Shown: piece after piece, positions 23,265-35,610 of the stretch | Numbering within the stretch: the stretch's first letter is position 1 | How the letters are laid out: every line of letters begins with the position of its first letter | Origin: Candidatus Endolissoclinum faulkneri L2 | Lineage (GTDB): Bacteria > Pseudomonadota > Alphaproteobacteria > Thalassobaculales > Thalassobaculaceae | Direction: 5' to 3' | NCBI RefSeq assembly: GCF_000319385.1 | Contig: NC_019566.1 | Location: 1,007,266-1,071,265 of the forward strand | DNA length: 64,000 nucleotides | Notes under the pieces: model-generated | Told to the model about the DNA's origin: nothing | Seen by the model: the letters and a program-made list of their open reading frames with translations, nothing else | Databases searched by the model: none | Translations under genes and position numbers: made by a program

Positions 23265-23368
23265 TGGTACAATTAGCACAATTTAGGCTAATTCAATTAG
23301 TTAAACAAAGTAGCATTATACAAAACTTTAATGGCTAAGATTTCATTAATTAACCTTTAACAAAGCAA

Positions 23369-24217
23369 TCACGGCCAGCGTACTTCTGGAGGTAAGCTCA
23401 TCATAATTGCTTCCACATTACCTCCAGTCTCCAATCCAAAAATAGTACCACGATCATATAGTAAATTAAATTCCACATAGCGGCCGCGTCGCACAAGCTG
23501 ATGATCACGCTCTTCTGATGTCCAATCCTCGTTCATCCGCCTAGCAGCTATTTTGGGGTAAATTGCAAGAAATGCGAGTCCAACATCCTTAGTAAAAGCA
23601 AAAGTACTATCAAAGTCTTCATCTAAATAGTCATAAAATATCCCACCACTTCCACGTGGCTCATCTCTATGCTTAATGTAAAAGTATTCATCGCACCATT
23701 TTTTAAATTTAGGGTAGTATCCTAGATTATGTCGATCACAAGCAGCCTTTAGACCTGCATGGAAAAAATTAGTATCAATTGGATCAAAAACTGTATGAGT
23801 TAAATCAGTCCCTCCGCCAAACCAACTTTTACTGGTAGTAATATAGCGATTATTCATATGGACTGCAGGCACTTTCGGTGATCGCATATGTGCTACCAGT
23901 GATATGCCTGTGGCAAAGAAACGAGGGTCTTGATTCGCGCCAGGAATCTGTTTGCGAAATTCTCCAGATAATTCACCATATACAGTCGAGACGTTGACAC
24001 CCACTTTGTCAAATACACGCCCTTTCATTATTGACATCACGCCGCCGCCGCCACCATTACGCTCCCATCTCTTAGCCTTAAACCTTCCAGGTTCCCAACT
24101 CTTTAACTTGCCATCGTATGCGTCTTCTAAAGATTCAAATACCTTGCAAATTTGATTACGCAAACTTTCAAACCAGGTTTGGGCAGTAATTTGTTGATTA
24201 TCTGATGCAAGATACAT
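23369..24217 (-). CDS. hemF: Oxygen-dependent coproporphyrinogen III oxidase, apparently shortened at the C-terminus
   Basis: Converts coproporphyrinogen III to protoporphyrinogen IX with O2, a late heme step. The protein is 282 residues. Conserved blocks are [16 protein letters not shown] (about 111-126), WFGGGTDLT (about 132-140) and the family signature [20 protein letters not shown] (about 240-260). The reading frame ends LPPEVRW followed by Pro and TGA. Family members normally continue after the RW with about 20-25 more residues (a YDW...EP...RDW-type tail); no such tail is seen in the other frames just after the stop. The product therefore seems C-terminally truncated, although all the signature region is intact. 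It implies aerobic heme synthesis. It stands alone with large gaps on both sides. Confidence 0.93.
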   Translation of the reverse strand: MYLASDNQQITAQTWFESLRNQICKVFESLEDAYDGKLKSWEPGRFKAKRWERNGGGGGVMSIMKGRVFDKVGVNVSTVYGELSGEFRKQIPGANQDPRFFATGISLVAHMRSPKVPAVHMNNRYITTSKSWFGGGTDLTHTVFDPIDTNFFHAGLKAACDRHNLGYYPKFKKWCDEYFYIKHRDEPRGSGGIFYDYLDEDFDSTFAFTKDVGLAFLAIYPKIAARRMNEDWTSEERDHQLVRRGRYVEFNLLYDRGTIFGLETGGNVEAIMMSLPPEVRWP

Positions 24218-26494
24218 ACGATATCCTTATCTTAATTTTTAACTGTACGATTAATAATATAATTAAACTATTTCAGTGCCAAGCATAAAGTAATACTAAT
24301 CTTTACTAGTGTAGGATTAAGCAAATAGCGTAAATAGCAAAAAAATACAAGACACTCACATTAAACATGTAATATAGAGATAATCATATGCATAATCTTG
24401 ACTACAATTCTTAAAAACTACTTAAAAAAACCATCCTTAAGTCTGCTTTATAAAAAGCAAGTAAAATAATGTCTGTTCGCTTAGAAATAGCTTGTTATAT
24501 ATTCGTAATATCTATATTAAATCCTCAATAATTTTTTACTTTCATAATAGAACTAAACTTAGATGTTTGAATCATTAAACTAATCAACCATAATTATAAT
24601 ATGTTATCTATGTAATTTCTCTACCTAAACAATTAATTAATATTAATTAAGTAAAATATTGGATCAAATAAACTATTTATTACTAACCAAAATTAATCCT
24701 ATTATAGATAATAAGTTTAATTGAAAACAATGATATCTCGAGAAAAATTTTTACATTTAAAGAGTAATATATTTCGTAATATATAACTAATGTTAAAAAT
24801 ATTTAAGTTATCACAATAATTGATAAAATATTTTACTCCAATCTTTTTTTTGTAACACAAAACCATAATAGTGATTAATAATAATTTTAAAAAAGCGGTT
24901 AAATAAAGAATGACAAGATATAATATGTAGTATTAAATTTTATATTTATAAAACCATTTACCATTAATATTAATTAATATTTACTGGGAATTATAAATTT
25001 ATAGTTTATTAGATCATCTAACCGCTAATTCAATCTAAAAAAACAACATATACAAAACTTTTTGATCTTTCATTTATTACATAAGCTATTTAATCTTATT
25101 TATTAAAGTAGCTAATATCTGGATTTTTATAAAATTTTTAGTAAATTGTGGCTTATTCAAAATACTAATTTACTACATTTCTTTTGCCAAAAGCGCACAA
25201 TATTATAAACATAATATTAGTAAAAGAAAAAGATAAAAAAGGATATCTAAAATAGAAAGTCATGTTTATGCTGCTTGTGGTTTATTCGAGTTTCTCTTGT
25301 TTAGCTTTTATAGATCGTATATGATAAAACTGCATTTTATGCTTTAATCGGACATTAAAAGCTCTTTTTCATTACTAAATTCCAAAAAGATAAAAATTAT
25401 GTCAATCGTACTATAAATTTATCTCAGTAGAGCACTGTAGTATAGATTACAGCATAAAACAAAAAAAATTAAGCTAACTTGGATAAACAAGTTGTAAATT
25501 CTTTAAATAAAGTAAATTCTCTTCTGTAAGAAAATTATTTTGATAAATTAAAAGAAAAAACTAAACATTTCGTAGATCTTCTATTGGCAAATTACAATTA
25601 TCTTCTCTTTTATTTATCGATAATTTTTTTATATTACTATTACTTATAGATATGATAGCTTATAGAATAATTTATTTTATCAAAATAAAGCTTAGTAATA
25701 AAAATATCCGTAATGAATCATTTTATAAAAATAATTCTATTATACTATCGATTAAACGATATTTTACTTCAATTTACTAGTTAATTTTTATAGTTATTAA
25801 AAGTAATTGCAGAAATTGTATATTATAAAATCCAAAAATACAATTTAAATATATAAAGTTATGATCGATAGCTAATTGATAGATTATTCTAAATACATGA
25901 TGTAAAAAGCATTTTAAAGATAGTCAGAATGACAAAAGAAAAATTGTTTTGAGCAAACGTTAAATTATATAATTTATTATACTATCAGAGAAAAAATTAT
26001 TTGTGCTATCAGCTATTTTAGTAATTAATCTATTCATACATCCAATATCATCTATAAGGCGATATCATTGAAATCTTTTCGATGATATTAGAATGAGTGA
26101 AATATATACAATTTTTAATTATACTATTCGTTAATCCTAGTAAAAAAAATAAACAACATAATAAACAACATCAGATAATTAATATGCAAGTAATTTTACA
26201 AAACTTTTTATTAATTTTTTCTGTTTTACTTTAAATTACATATGTATTTTTTTAGACTATTATTATCTTTTTATCGCCTAAAAAATCTTTTTTTATACCA
26301 TAAAATAAAGAGTTTTTATTATAATTTTCACCCGATCAACATGGCTACAGGAAAATTAACAATTTTAATAATTTTTATTAAAAAAAACAAACTAATTAGT
26401 TCGACAGTAAAAAATTTTGCTAAATAAAAATTACTAGGATAATAATATTTATCCTTCCGCATATTCTGTGAATATAATAAAAATTATAGCTATA
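24218..26494. other. 2.3-kb non-coding region
   Basis: Very AT-rich. Only chance frames are present (for example plus 26242-26427, rich in Phe, Ile, Lys and Tyr). A perfect 12-bp tandem duplication (AATAAACAACAT, two copies) is at 26148-26171. Confidence 0.65.
26148..26171. repeat. 12-bp tandem duplication
   Basis: Two perfect copies of AATAAACAACAT in tandem, in non-coding DNA downstream of nrdJ. Simple slippage is the likely origin. Confidence 0.8.
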
Positions 26495-29400
26495 TTAGCT
26501 ACAACCGCTAGTAGAACCACAAGTAACACATTTTAAGCAACTTCCATTGTGTATTAGAGTAAAGTTACCGCACTCAATACAACCTTCACCTTGATAACCC
26601 TTAATCTTTGCTTCCATTTTCATTGATAAATCCATCTCATTAACATCGTTAATTGCCCTATTGCTAGCAGCTATAGAATAATTACTCCCAGCAACATCAT
26701 CAGATTTAACCGTAGCATCCTTCATATGGCTATCAGAAAGCACGTTAGCCCCATCACTCATATGGGTGATGGGGCTACTACGTTGTTGATGAGCCAATGT
26801 AATATTTGGCTCAATCAACGATGATAATATCGGTACTCGCTCATCGACATTTTTCTTAGAAGAAGAGACAAAATGCTGCGTATTACGGGTTATAACATCT
26901 ACTAAATTCGAGCGAACATCAGATCGCATAAAACCACGACTAGCAAGGTCAATAACTTTATCTAAGATTGCATCCGCCCTGCAATGATCATATTCCTCGC
27001 CTTGACCATCACCAACAGTATCCGGAGTTAAATCTTCTTGCTTCACATGAGCTAAATCATGGCGATCCAAATAAGAAATAGCTAATTCGCGAAACATATA
27101 GTCAAGAATTGAAGTTGACATCTTAATGGCGTCATTACCTTGAACTACACCTTGCGGCTCAAATCTGGTAAATGTAAAAGCATCTACATATTCGTCTAGT
27201 GGCACACCGTATTGCAAACCAATAGATACTGCAATAGCGAAATTATTCATCAACGATCGAAAGGCAGCGCCTTCTTTGTGCATGTCTATAAAAATTTCAC
27301 CAAGCGAACCATCCGAATATTCTCCGGTACGTAAATAAACTTTATGGCCACCAACAACTGCTTTCTGGGTATAACCCTTACGACGCTGAGGCAAACGATC
27401 ACGTTCCGCGCGCTTTTTTATAATCTTATTTACCACCTTGTCAACAACACGTTCTACAGTTAATCCAACCTTTCCCGTACTTGACGGAGTGATAAATTCG
27501 TTAATTTCCTCCTCATCGTCAAAACCAAATACTGCAGCAGAAAGCGGCTGGCTAAGCTTAGATCCATTACGGTACAAAGCATTAGCTTTCAGACCTAATC
27601 GCCAAGATAACATGTAAGCGTTTTTACAATCCTCAACCGTAGCACTCTCAGGCAAATTAATAGTTTTTGATATTGCTCCAGAAATGAATGGCTGAGCTGC
27701 AGCCATCATATAAATATGGCTTTCCACCGAAAGATAACGCTTACCCCCACGACCACATGGGTTAGCACAGTCAAATACAGCTAAATGCTTCTCTTTTAAG
27801 TGTGGCGCACCTTCCAAAGTCATCGCGCCACAAACATATTTGTTAGCGCTTTCAATTTCTAACTTAGAAAAACCAATACTACTCAGTACATCAAAGGAAC
27901 TATCATTAACTTGTTTGTCAGTTAAATTAAGTACTTCTTTGCAAAATTTTTCTCCCAACGTCCACTTGTTAAAAACAAACCTTAGATCAAAAGCCGATAC
28001 TATCGCTTGTTCTAAAGCGGCAATTTGTTCATCAGCAAATCCCTTAGCCAGTAGTGAAGAATGCCCCATAACAGGAGCATTCTTCAAAGAACCGTGACCT
28101 ATAGCATAACGGACAATATCCTGAATATGTTCATCACTATAGCCCAATCTGCGCAATGCTATGGGTATAACACCATTAATTATCTTTAAATAGCCACCTC
28201 CCGCCAGCTTCTTGAATTTCACAATCGCGAAATCTGGCTCAATGCCTGTAGTATCACAATCCATGACTAAGCCAATCGTACCAGTTGGCGCAATAGCTGT
28301 AACCTGAGCATTCCGGAAGCCATTTTTTTCGCCTAGATCTAAAGCTGTACTCCAAGACGCTCGTGCAGCTGTGATCAAAGACCTCTGAGAACAATTGCTA
28401 GCATCCAGCGCAACAGGAGATATAGAAAGATTTTCATAACCGTCATTATCGCCATAAGCAGCACGACAATGATTGCGAATTACCCGAAGCATATCATTAG
28501 CGTTGGATTGGTATTTAGAAAAAGCTCCAATTTCGCCAGCAATTTCAGCAGAAGTAGCATAGGCAACGCCAGTCATCAAAGCAGTAATTGCACCGCAAAT
28601 CGCACGACCATTATCACTATCGTATGGCAATCCCATTGCGATTAGAAGACCGCCAATATTAGCGTAACCTAATCCTAGTGTGCGATATTCATAGGAAAGC
28701 TTAGCAATTTTCCTGGAAGGAAATTGCGCCATAAGCACTGAGATCTCTAATGTAATAGTCCATAGCCGAGAGGCGTGGGTGAATTTAGCAACGTTAAAGC
28801 TACCATCATCGTCTAAAAAGCGAATTAAATTTATCGAAGCCAGATTACAAGCAGTGTCATCAAGAAACATATATTCTGAGCAAGGATTAGAAGCGTTAAT
28901 GCGACCACCAGTTGGACAAGTATGCCAAGAGTTGATTGTACTATCATATTGTAAGCCTGGATCTGCACTATGCCAAGCGGCCTCAGCGATCTTTTCCCAG
29001 AGATCTCTAGCCCGCAAAGTTGCATGTATTTTACCATCAGTACGACGAATCAAATTCCATTCGCCATCAACCTCAACGGCGTTCAAAAATTCATCACTAA
29101 CACGTACTGAATTGTTTGAGTTTTGCCCAGAGACAGTAAGATAGGCTTCACTATCCCAGTCAGTTTCATAGGTGTCAAACTCAACTTCTGTAAATCCCTG
29201 ACGAGCAAATTGAATAGCTCGCTGTATGTAACTTATCGGTAACATAGCATTTTTAGCAGCCTGAATAGCTACTTTCAGCTCAGGATTTTTATTTGGTTCA
29301 AAGGCATTATCGCCAAGGATTTTGACCCCACCGACACAAGCTGCCATTATAGCTTTCATAGAATTAACGATAAGCTTAGAGCCAGAAACAAGTGCTGCAA

Positions 29401-30310
29401 CCTTTTGCTCTTCAACTACTTTCCACTTAATGTATGCTACAATATCAGGATGATTGATATCGACAACGACCATCTTAGCAGCACGACGAGTGGTACCACC
29501 TGACTTAATAGCACCGGCAGCCCTATCTCCAATCTTTAGAAAACTGAGTAAACCTGAAGATTTGCCTCCGCCGGATAGCGGTTCACTTTCACCGCGCAAT
29601 TGGGAAAAGTTAGAACCAGTTCCCGAGCCATACTTAAATAAACGTGCCTCACGAATCCAAAGGTCCATTATGCCACCATCTTGCACCAGATTGTCTTGTA
29701 CGCTCTGTATAAAACATGCGTGAGGTTGGGGATGCTCGTAGGCGGATTGCGAAAAAGTCAATTTGCCAGTCTCAAAATCAACGTAGTAATGACCTTGGGC
29801 TGGACCATTGATACCGTATGCCCAGTACAAACCAGTATTAAACCACTGTGGAGAATTTGGTGCTGCTATTTGACGAGCAAGCATTACATACATCTCGTCA
29901 TAATAAACACGAGCATCTTGTTCAGTGTCAAAGTAACCACCTTTCCAGCCCCAATAGGTCCAAGTACCTGCTAAACGGTTAAAAATCTGTTTAGCGCTGT
30001 TTTCACCAGTGGTACGCCTTTCTTTCGGTAAAGCAGCAAGCTTTTCTTCATCTGGAACTGCCCGACATAACCAACTGGGAATATTCTCTTCTTGTAGCTT
30101 TTTAAGGGCAACAGGAACACCTGCCTTACGAAAATACTTCTGTGCCAAAATATCGCTTGCAACTTGAGACCAATCGCTTGGTACCTCTATGCTATCGCAA
30201 TGAAATATAACACTCCCGTCTAGGTGCCGAATCTCACTAGTTGTTCTCCGAAAATTGATTTCATCTAGTACATCCTTACCAGCTGTTGTGAAGCATCGTT
30301 CAACCTTCAT
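26495..30310 (-). CDS. nrdJ: Adenosylcobalamin-dependent (class II) ribonucleoside-diphosphate reductase
   Basis: Reduces ribonucleotides to deoxyribonucleotides using adenosylcobalamin to generate the radical, so it works with or without oxygen. The protein is 1271 residues, the long NrdJ form common in alphaproteobacteria. The first active-site cysteine is Cys199 (PQPHACFIQ). The radical/catalytic motif NPCSE is at 475-479 (Cys477, Glu479), and APTGTIG and the [11 protein letters not shown] region are present. The tail is a zinc-ribbon with Cys1244/1247/1258/1261/1264 ending CGSTSGCS, as in canonical members. No frameshift is seen over 3.8 kb. It is monocistronic, with 1.9 kb empty upstream containing a 32-bp perfect palindrome 66 bases before the ATG. 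It implies need for B12, made or imported. No class I genes are in the window. Confidence 0.97.
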   Translation of the reverse strand: MKVERCFTTAGKDVLDEINFRRTTSEIRHLDGSVIFHCDSIEVPSDWSQVASDILAQKYFRKAGVPVALKKLQEENIPSWLCRAVPDEEKLAALPKERRTTGENSAKQIFNRLAGTWTYWGWKGGYFDTEQDARVYYDEMYVMLARQIAAPNSPQWFNTGLYWAYGINGPAQGHYYVDFETGKLTFSQSAYEHPQPHACFIQSVQDNLVQDGGIMDLWIREARLFKYGSGTGSNFSQLRGESEPLSGGGKSSGLLSFLKIGDRAAGAIKSGGTTRRAAKMVVVDINHPDIVAYIKWKVVEEQKVAALVSGSKLIVNSMKAIMAACVGGVKILGDNAFEPNKNPELKVAIQAAKNAMLPISYIQRAIQFARQGFTEVEFDTYETDWDSEAYLTVSGQNSNNSVRVSDEFLNAVEVDGEWNLIRRTDGKIHATLRARDLWEKIAEAAWHSADPGLQYDSTINSWHTCPTGGRINASNPCSEYMFLDDTACNLASINLIRFLDDDGSFNVAKFTHASRLWTITLEISVLMAQFPSRKIAKLSYEYRTLGLGYANIGGLLIAMGLPYDSDNGRAICGAITALMTGVAYATSAEIAGEIGAFSKYQSNANDMLRVIRNHCRAAYGDNDGYENLSISPVALDASNCSQRSLITAARASWSTALDLGEKNGFRNAQVTAIAPTGTIGLVMDCDTTGIEPDFAIVKFKKLAGGGYLKIINGVIPIALRRLGYSDEHIQDIVRYAIGHGSLKNAPVMGHSSLLAKGFADEQIAALEQAIVSAFDLRFVFNKWTLGEKFCKEVLNLTDKQVNDSSFDVLSSIGFSKLEIESANKYVCGAMTLEGAPHLKEKHLAVFDCANPCGRGGKRYLSVESHIYMMAAAQPFISGAISKTINLPESATVEDCKNAYMLSWRLGLKANALYRNGSKLSQPLSAAVFGFDDEEEINEFITPSSTGKVGLTVERVVDKVVNKIIKKRAERDRLPQRRKGYTQKAVVGGHKVYLRTGEYSDGSLGEIFIDMHKEGAAFRSLMNNFAIAVSIGLQYGVPLDEYVDAFTFTRFEPQGVVQGNDAIKMSTSILDYMFRELAISYLDRHDLAHVKQEDLTPDTVGDGQGEEYDHCRADAILDKVIDLASRGFMRSDVRSNLVDVITRNTQHFVSSSKKNVDERVPILSSLIEPNITLAHQQRSSPITHMSDGANVLSDSHMKDATVKSDDVAGSNYSIAASNRAINDVNEMDLSMKMEAKIKGYQGEGCIECGNFTLIHNGSCLKCVTCGSTSGCS

Positions 30311-30375
30311 CCTAAAGCTCCCATATGAGATGGGTAATGCCGCATTGATTGTTTAAAAATTAAAACACACATTAA

Positions 30376-30407
30376 TATCAACTACATATCTAGATATGTA
30401 GTTGATA
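30376..30407. promoter_or_regulatory. 32-bp perfect palindrome upstream of nrdJ
   Basis: Uninterrupted self-complementary sequence of two 16-bp halves (TATCAACTACATATCT and its complement), 66 bases before the nrdJ start. It could be an operator for a dimeric regulator or part of the 5' leader. It does not look like an NrdR box, and I see no cobalamin-riboswitch conserved core. The function is a guess; the palindrome itself is certain. Confidence 0.5.
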
Positions 30408-31561
30408 AAGAAAGATTAAAATTTAATAAATTAATCAAAATAGTATACTACAATAGAATTAATATTCATAAATTAATATACTCTTTGGTAATAAAATAAT
30501 GATTTGCCTAATTATGAATAATAATGCTGATTAAACAATAACTTGCAATAAATCCAGCTTTGTTATATGTAAACTAATTAATCATCAAATAAAAGTTGAT
30601 TAAGTCTGTTCCCAATGAACCAGGATGGTTTATTTAAAAGGTTTAAAATCTCCATACAGGCTTAATAACATCAATACGTTGACTTAATTTACAGAATTAT
30701 AAACTCGCTCAAATTGCTGATTGCCGAAAAGCAAATATAAAAATGAGCAGTAGCTCCTTAATAAATCTATTTAGTACAAGCAATATTAAAATGCTCCTTA
30801 TTAAAATCGCGTTTTATGTAATTACCTCTCTGTCTAAGACATATAAGCGATATTATTACTACGATATCTTCTTTGCAAGAAGTGACAGCAATAAATACTT
30901 TATAAATAATAATAACAAAAGATTATCTGTCTTATTAATAGCAAGCGTGCTGGATAAATCGCTAATGTTTAAGCAAATTATTTGCTGTCTTGTATTGACA
31001 ATATCTTAAAAATGATGATCTGTTTGCGTATAGATAAGTACATTGAGTTAAAAATCACCGCGGATTGTATCAATAACAAGTTATTGCGAGAAATTTATTC
31101 GTCAACAAAAAACTATGATAAGTATTTTAGAGAACGTTTGTTCTAGGGTAGCTTCAAATATAATTTTTTTTTCTCGCGTTAAAACAATATAAAAAGGTAC
31201 TTAAAGTAAAAATACCAAGTATAAAGATTAGAATTAATACAAGTATCACAGTTATATAAAGACAGATCTACTCCCTACGTCTTAACAAGATATAAAGCAA
31301 AGATTCTTAATATTTTAAAGAAATACGTCAAATATCTCATCAATTAGCCACCCATTAAGTAAACAAATGAATTAAATCTTATTTAAATAAGATTTACATA
31401 AATAATGTAGCTATTTAATGTTAAATTAGAACAGAACGCATATTCAAATTAATACATTTTTCCGGTACAAACAAGCTAACCTTAATAAATGATGCAACTT
31501 TCATTGCAACACCTTTTGTAGCGTAAAGTAAATATTACTCGTTCGTTTACGTAGAGGTAAG

Positions 31562-31594
31562 ATAATTATGCTATCAATCTAATAGCATAATTAT
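31562..31594. repeat. 13-bp perfect inverted repeat
   Basis: Arms 31562-31574 and 31582-31594 (ATAATTATGCTAT and its complement) around a 7-nt loop. It is about 570 bases before the lipoprotein gene, with no T-run. Confidence 0.75.
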
Positions 31595-32161
31595 ACAAAA
31601 TAGTAGAAATTTACGATATTAAATTAATAAATTAGTCTTATTATTATAGATTATGGGTAAATTATAGAAATAATACGATACAAATTTTAATTAAGTGTTA
31701 ATATTTTATAAAAATTTATCCTATTTTATATGCTATAATTAAAGAAGTTTATTAGCCTAGCCAATAATAATTAGCAAAATCTACAGCAATAAAAGTGCAT
31801 AATGAATAACAGCAAATTTCAGGTAAAGTTAGAGTAATCTATTAGATTAGTTTGGAGAAGTTTCGTTAGATTCAGCAATTTGCTATCAAAATACATTTTT
31901 TATATAATAAAAATCATCTACAAATAATTAGCGTTACAAAGATTTTTTAATCTAAAATACTCAGCTAATTGCTAGGAAGATAGCATTGTAGTAAAACCAC
32001 CTTTAAAAGTGATATTGATACCTTTGTTGTACATTTATTGTAATATGTTTGGTTTACAAATAATGATAAATATTTGGCGTTGAATCGTTAATGAAAGCTT
32101 AGTACACAATTATGAATTTCAGTACTATCCGATTAATGGAGTTAAATTAAAAAAAATCTGA

Positions 32162-33382
32162 ATGCTAATAGTCTACGTACGATTAAATAGTTTATTTATA
32201 GCATTGCTTAGTTTGTTTGCAGTTTTTTCAGCATGTTCCATGCAAAAACAATCAGTGTCACAACTTGGTACATACTGGCAGGGTGATTGGTTAAATTCTA
32301 AACAAGATGAAACAAAAAAAAAATTTTCTGAATCGCCAAAAGTAGCAATTCTATTACCTATGAGCGGTCGAGCTATGATGATTGGTAAGGCGATGCGCAA
32401 TGCTGCAGAATTAGCTTTATTCGATAAAGCATCTGACAATTTTACTTTGTCATTTTATGATACTGTTTCTGATCCTCAAACGGCAGCAGTTATGGCCGAA
32501 ATTGCTATTAACGAAGGGGCTGACATGATTATTGGTCCACTTTTTTCCGATGCGGTCTTAGCCATTCGCCCGATTACTCAAGCAGCTGGCATTCCAGTTT
32601 TGTCATTTTCTAATGATCGATCGATCGCTAGCGATGGTGTATGGATACTTGGCATTTTGCCAAGTGAACAAATTAAATTAATAGTTTGTTACGCAGCTAT
32701 GAAAGAGTACCGCCGCATCGCTATGTTGGCCCCTTGTAATGCATATGGATTTGAAACGAGACGCGCAGCGCAAGAGACTGCGACAATTGCTGGGGCAATT
32801 ATTCATCCAATATGTTTATATAAATCGGAGTCATTCAGCTCATTGTCTGATATGATTAAGAGTTTAGCTGCATCTCGTGACTATGATGCAGTTTTATTAC
32901 CAGAAGGAGGAAAAACGATACTTAATGTAGCATCTCTTATGGTCTATTATGATATTGATCCAAGTAAGGTAAAATTTCTTGGCTCCTCCCTATGGGCAAA
33001 TCCAGCTCTTCTGCATGAGCCAACACTAAATGGCGGATGGTTTGTCGCACCAGATCCAGCAAACCGTAAACCATTTATCGAACACTATTTGTCAGTTTAC
33101 GGAAATTTGCCAGAAGGCCTAGCCTCGTTAGCTTATGATACCGTAAGTTTAGCAGCGAAACTAGCTCAGCAGCCAAACAAATCTGGCTTTTCCGCAAACT
33201 ACCTCACTCAGCCATCCGGGTTCAATGGGGTTGATGGTCAATTTCGTCTGTTAGAAGATGGGACAAATCAACGCAACCTTGCAATCTTACAGATTACTAC
33301 AAACGGAATCAGACTGATAGAGCCTCCATCAACTAGTTTTCTTGAACCTTACTATTCAACAGTTCATAAACTATTACAATAG
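32162..33382 (+). CDS. Penicillin-binding protein activator / LppC-family lipoprotein
   Basis: A 406-residue outer-membrane lipoprotein with a periplasmic-binding-protein type I fold; the family includes LpoA, which activates PBP1A in E. coli. The N-terminal hydrophobic segment (about 10-24) ends in the lipobox-like VFSAC, making Cys25 the lipidated residue. The mature part begins its fold at KVAILLPMSGRAMMIGKAMRNAAELALF, a hallmark of the alphaproteobacterial members, with ADMIIGPLFSDAV and the central FVAPDP region following. It is shorter than gammaproteobacterial LpoA, which has an extra N-terminal TPR domain. The neighbourhood with rdgB and grpE fits alphaproteobacterial gene order. A direct role in activating a PBP here is by family analogy only. 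Confidence 0.88.
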   Translation: MLIVYVRLNSLFIALLSLFAVFSACSMQKQSVSQLGTYWQGDWLNSKQDETKKKFSESPKVAILLPMSGRAMMIGKAMRNAAELALFDKASDNFTLSFYDTVSDPQTAAVMAEIAINEGADMIIGPLFSDAVLAIRPITQAAGIPVLSFSNDRSIASDGVWILGILPSEQIKLIVCYAAMKEYRRIAMLAPCNAYGFETRRAAQETATIAGAIIHPICLYKSESFSSLSDMIKSLAASRDYDAVLLPEGGKTILNVASLMVYYDIDPSKVKFLGSSLWANPALLHEPTLNGGWFVAPDPANRKPFIEHYLSVYGNLPEGLASLAYDTVSLAAKLAQQPNKSGFSANYLTQPSGFNGVDGQFRLLEDGTNQRNLAILQITTNGIRLIEPPSTSFLEPYYSTVHKLLQ

Positions 33383-34078
33383 AAACCATGAAAACTACAG
33401 CTTTCAAAGAAAAAATTGATACCATTAATTAACAATTCAATCTCTTCACGCAAGAGAAACCTCAATAAGAATGAGTTTTACTAAAAGATTTATTAAAATT
33501 AAAAGAGTTTAGCAGAGCATAGTAATTGATAAGGCGCTAATAAAATGCAGATTAATAAAGTAATCTACATTAATTATTTAGCATTGTGCTTAATCTAAAG
33601 TTATATTATTAAAGTAAATTTTTTACTAAAATAGCATACTTTATACACTGTATAACAAAACAGTTGGATGTTTTTCAAACAGATTATTAAGTAATAATTT
33701 CCTGCAATTAATAAAATTAAACTTTATCAAGCCTATCGGAAATAGCTAACAATTAATAATTGAAAGATGATTTGCATAACTTAGTTAAGTAAAATAATTT
33801 TGTTATGGACATTAGATTCATGGCAATAAGATTATTAGATTAATGTTTTTTTTTGATCTTGGAAATTCTAACTCGAAAATGAGCATAAGTTAAATACAAG
33901 AACTTAGTAAAATAAATAAAGATTTGAATGCTTAACATTTTCTTGTAAAGCAAGAGCAGAATTTTGTTGTATGCTTAACAACAAAACTATTGGCGTTAGC
34001 TAATAGTAGATGCTAGAATGTGTAAGTGAAAAATAGATTAAAAATAAGTTGTAATCTTACGTATATGCTACAAAAATT
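33383..34078. other. Intergenic region between convergent lipoprotein gene and rdgB
   Basis: 0.7 kb, AT-rich. No coding sequence and no clear intrinsic terminator was recognised between these convergent genes. Confidence 0.65.
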
Positions 34079-34717
34079 TCACTTTTGTCTAAAAGATAAC
34101 AATCTTTTTCCGTCAAAATTTCTACCCTTAAAGCATCGGTTAACAAGCCGTGAAAAAGCGTCAGCTCTATGACTTATTAATTTTTTTCTATTTATATTAC
34201 ACTCGCCAAAAGTTTCCATATTTTTACCATCTGGTACAAACATCGAATCGTAACCAAAACCATTGTCGCCTCGCGGTGGCCATACGACGCGACCATAAAC
34301 ATAACCTTCAACACTTTCACAATAACCGTCTGGCCAAGCTAAGGCGAGTGCGCAAGTAAACCAGGCTTGAGTATCGTCAGATTTACTAATTATCATTTTA
34401 TAGTGAACCAATTGCATAGCCAAATTAAAATCTTTTTGTGGGCCAGCCCAACGCGCTGAATATATTCCCGGAGCAGCTTCAAGAGCAGCAACACTGAATC
34501 CAGAGTCATCGGCCATAGCAGGTATTCCTGAGGCCTGTGCGGCTGTCAGGGCTTTTATTTTAGCATTAGCGATAAAAGTACTTCCAGTTTCTTCAGGATC
34601 AGGTAGTAAAAGATCTTTCGTTGAAAGTACACGCAGATGATAAGGCTTTAACAAATCAGTAAGCTCTACGATTTTTCCTCGATTATCGGTGGCAAGAACT
34701 AATACTTCACTATCCAT
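34079..34717 (-). CDS. rdgB: dITP/XTP pyrophosphatase (RdgB/HAM1 family)
   Basis: Hydrolyses non-canonical purine nucleoside triphosphates (ITP, dITP, XTP), keeping them out of DNA and RNA. The start is placed at the Met whose codon begins at 34717, giving 212 residues beginning MDSEVLVLATDNRGKIVE; the frame is open 14 codons upstream to 34759. Motifs: TDNRGKIVEL (substrate/metal site), ADDSGFSVAALEAAPGIYSARWAG (signature), GDNGFGYDSMFVP, and the C-terminal ISHRADAF with the conserved SHR. In alphaproteobacteria rdgB usually follows rph and precedes hemW; neither is present here. It is divergent from grpE. Confidence 0.95.
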   Translation of the reverse strand: MDSEVLVLATDNRGKIVELTDLLKPYHLRVLSTKDLLLPDPEETGSTFIANAKIKALTAAQASGIPAMADDSGFSVAALEAAPGIYSARWAGPQKDFNLAMQLVHYKMIISKSDDTQAWFTCALALAWPDGYCESVEGYVYGRVVWPPRGDNGFGYDSMFVPDGKNMETFGECNINRKKLISHRADAFSRLVNRCFKGRNFDGKRLLSFRQK

Positions 34718-35610
34718 CTTCCGCACCAACATTAAGATAATTTCCTCCGCCAGTACCACATAAAGTTTGGAATATCTTGGTAGTATATCATATGTGATCC
34801 TAACTTGAGAACTTAAAAGTATCGATTAGTGTTAATTACCAGATTGTGCTAAAATTAAAGAAAACAAACATCAAAATAATCGCTAAAAACTAACATCCTT
34901 AACATTTTAATGATTAAAATTTTTTTGCTAAAAGTTTAGCAACTTACTGATAAACGATAAATTAAGTAGTTTGAGTAAACATTATTGTAATTTAATAATG
35001 TCTAAATTTTGAGCAGTTATTTATAACTAACAAAAGTCATAGATAAAAATATTATTGCTTTAATTGTTCATTAAATTATGTGTTTTTAAAGTAAAGCCCT
35101 AAGGGCAATTCAATGAATAAATCCTCGTTAAATTTCTACATTTAGATTATAGAGCAATAGTAAAAAAATAGACAAATTTACGATTGTAATAATTGCGTTT
35201 TTATTAAGTAAAATATAAAATACGAAAATTGTTTTTTTCACATAAAATCAAATGTTCTTTAGACATAGTAAAATAAAAATATCATACCAAACTAAATAGT
35301 TACCAATCTTCAAAATCATCACTTTCATTTTGGATGCAGAAATAACACTTTGTTTACTTAAGATTCTATCCTTGCTAATTTATTCCTAGTTGTTTATAGT
35401 TGTCATAATAGATGATTTAAAGCAAATTAATTCTATTTTCATTAGTTTAATTTCAAGCATAATTGTCAATAATGAATGTAAACGAAAGGTTAATTTAATG
35501 GTTTTTGACACTCTTTAAATCGTGCAAAAACCTGCAAAAGTGCAACCAGTATGTTCTTATATGTGTTTGGATTATAGACTATTATAACTGAATAATTATG
35601 AGTAGTGATT
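34718..35610. other. 0.9-kb divergent intergenic region rdgB-grpE
   Basis: In related alphaproteobacteria rph and hrcA commonly occupy this position. No remnant of either could be read in any frame. No CIRCE-type inverted repeat or obvious heat-shock promoter was recognised ahead of grpE. Confidence 0.6.

Larger units (their letters stand above)
20692..23368. other. 2.7-kb non-coding region with two adjacent hairpins
   Basis: Lies between the convergent genes purQ (+) and hemF (-). No coding signal was seen. Two perfect inverted repeats lie 40-odd bases apart at 23142-23175 and 23218-23264, on the hemF side. Confidence 0.65.
30311..32161. other. 1.9-kb region between divergent nrdJ and the lipoprotein gene
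   Basis: Holds the promoters of both divergent genes. Contains the palindrome at 30376-30407 and a 13-bp hairpin at 31562-31594 (loop 31575-31581). A weak 88-codon plus-strand frame at 30743-31009 has no recognisable family and is probably chance. Confidence 0.6.

Noticed and set aside
28779-29144. 121-codon frame antisense to nrdJ
   Set aside because: Shadow of the intact nrdJ frame; overlaps its conserved active-site region.
30311-30375. Cobalamin riboswitch or NrdR boxes before nrdJ
   Set aside because: Neither the riboswitch conserved core nor paired NrdR boxes could be recognised; only the palindrome is certain.
30743-31009. 88-codon plus-strand frame upstream of the lipoprotein gene
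   Set aside because: Longest unassigned frame, but serine/lysine/isoleucine-rich with a run of Tyr and Asn and no recognisable domain; expected by chance in 37 kb of AT-rich DNA.
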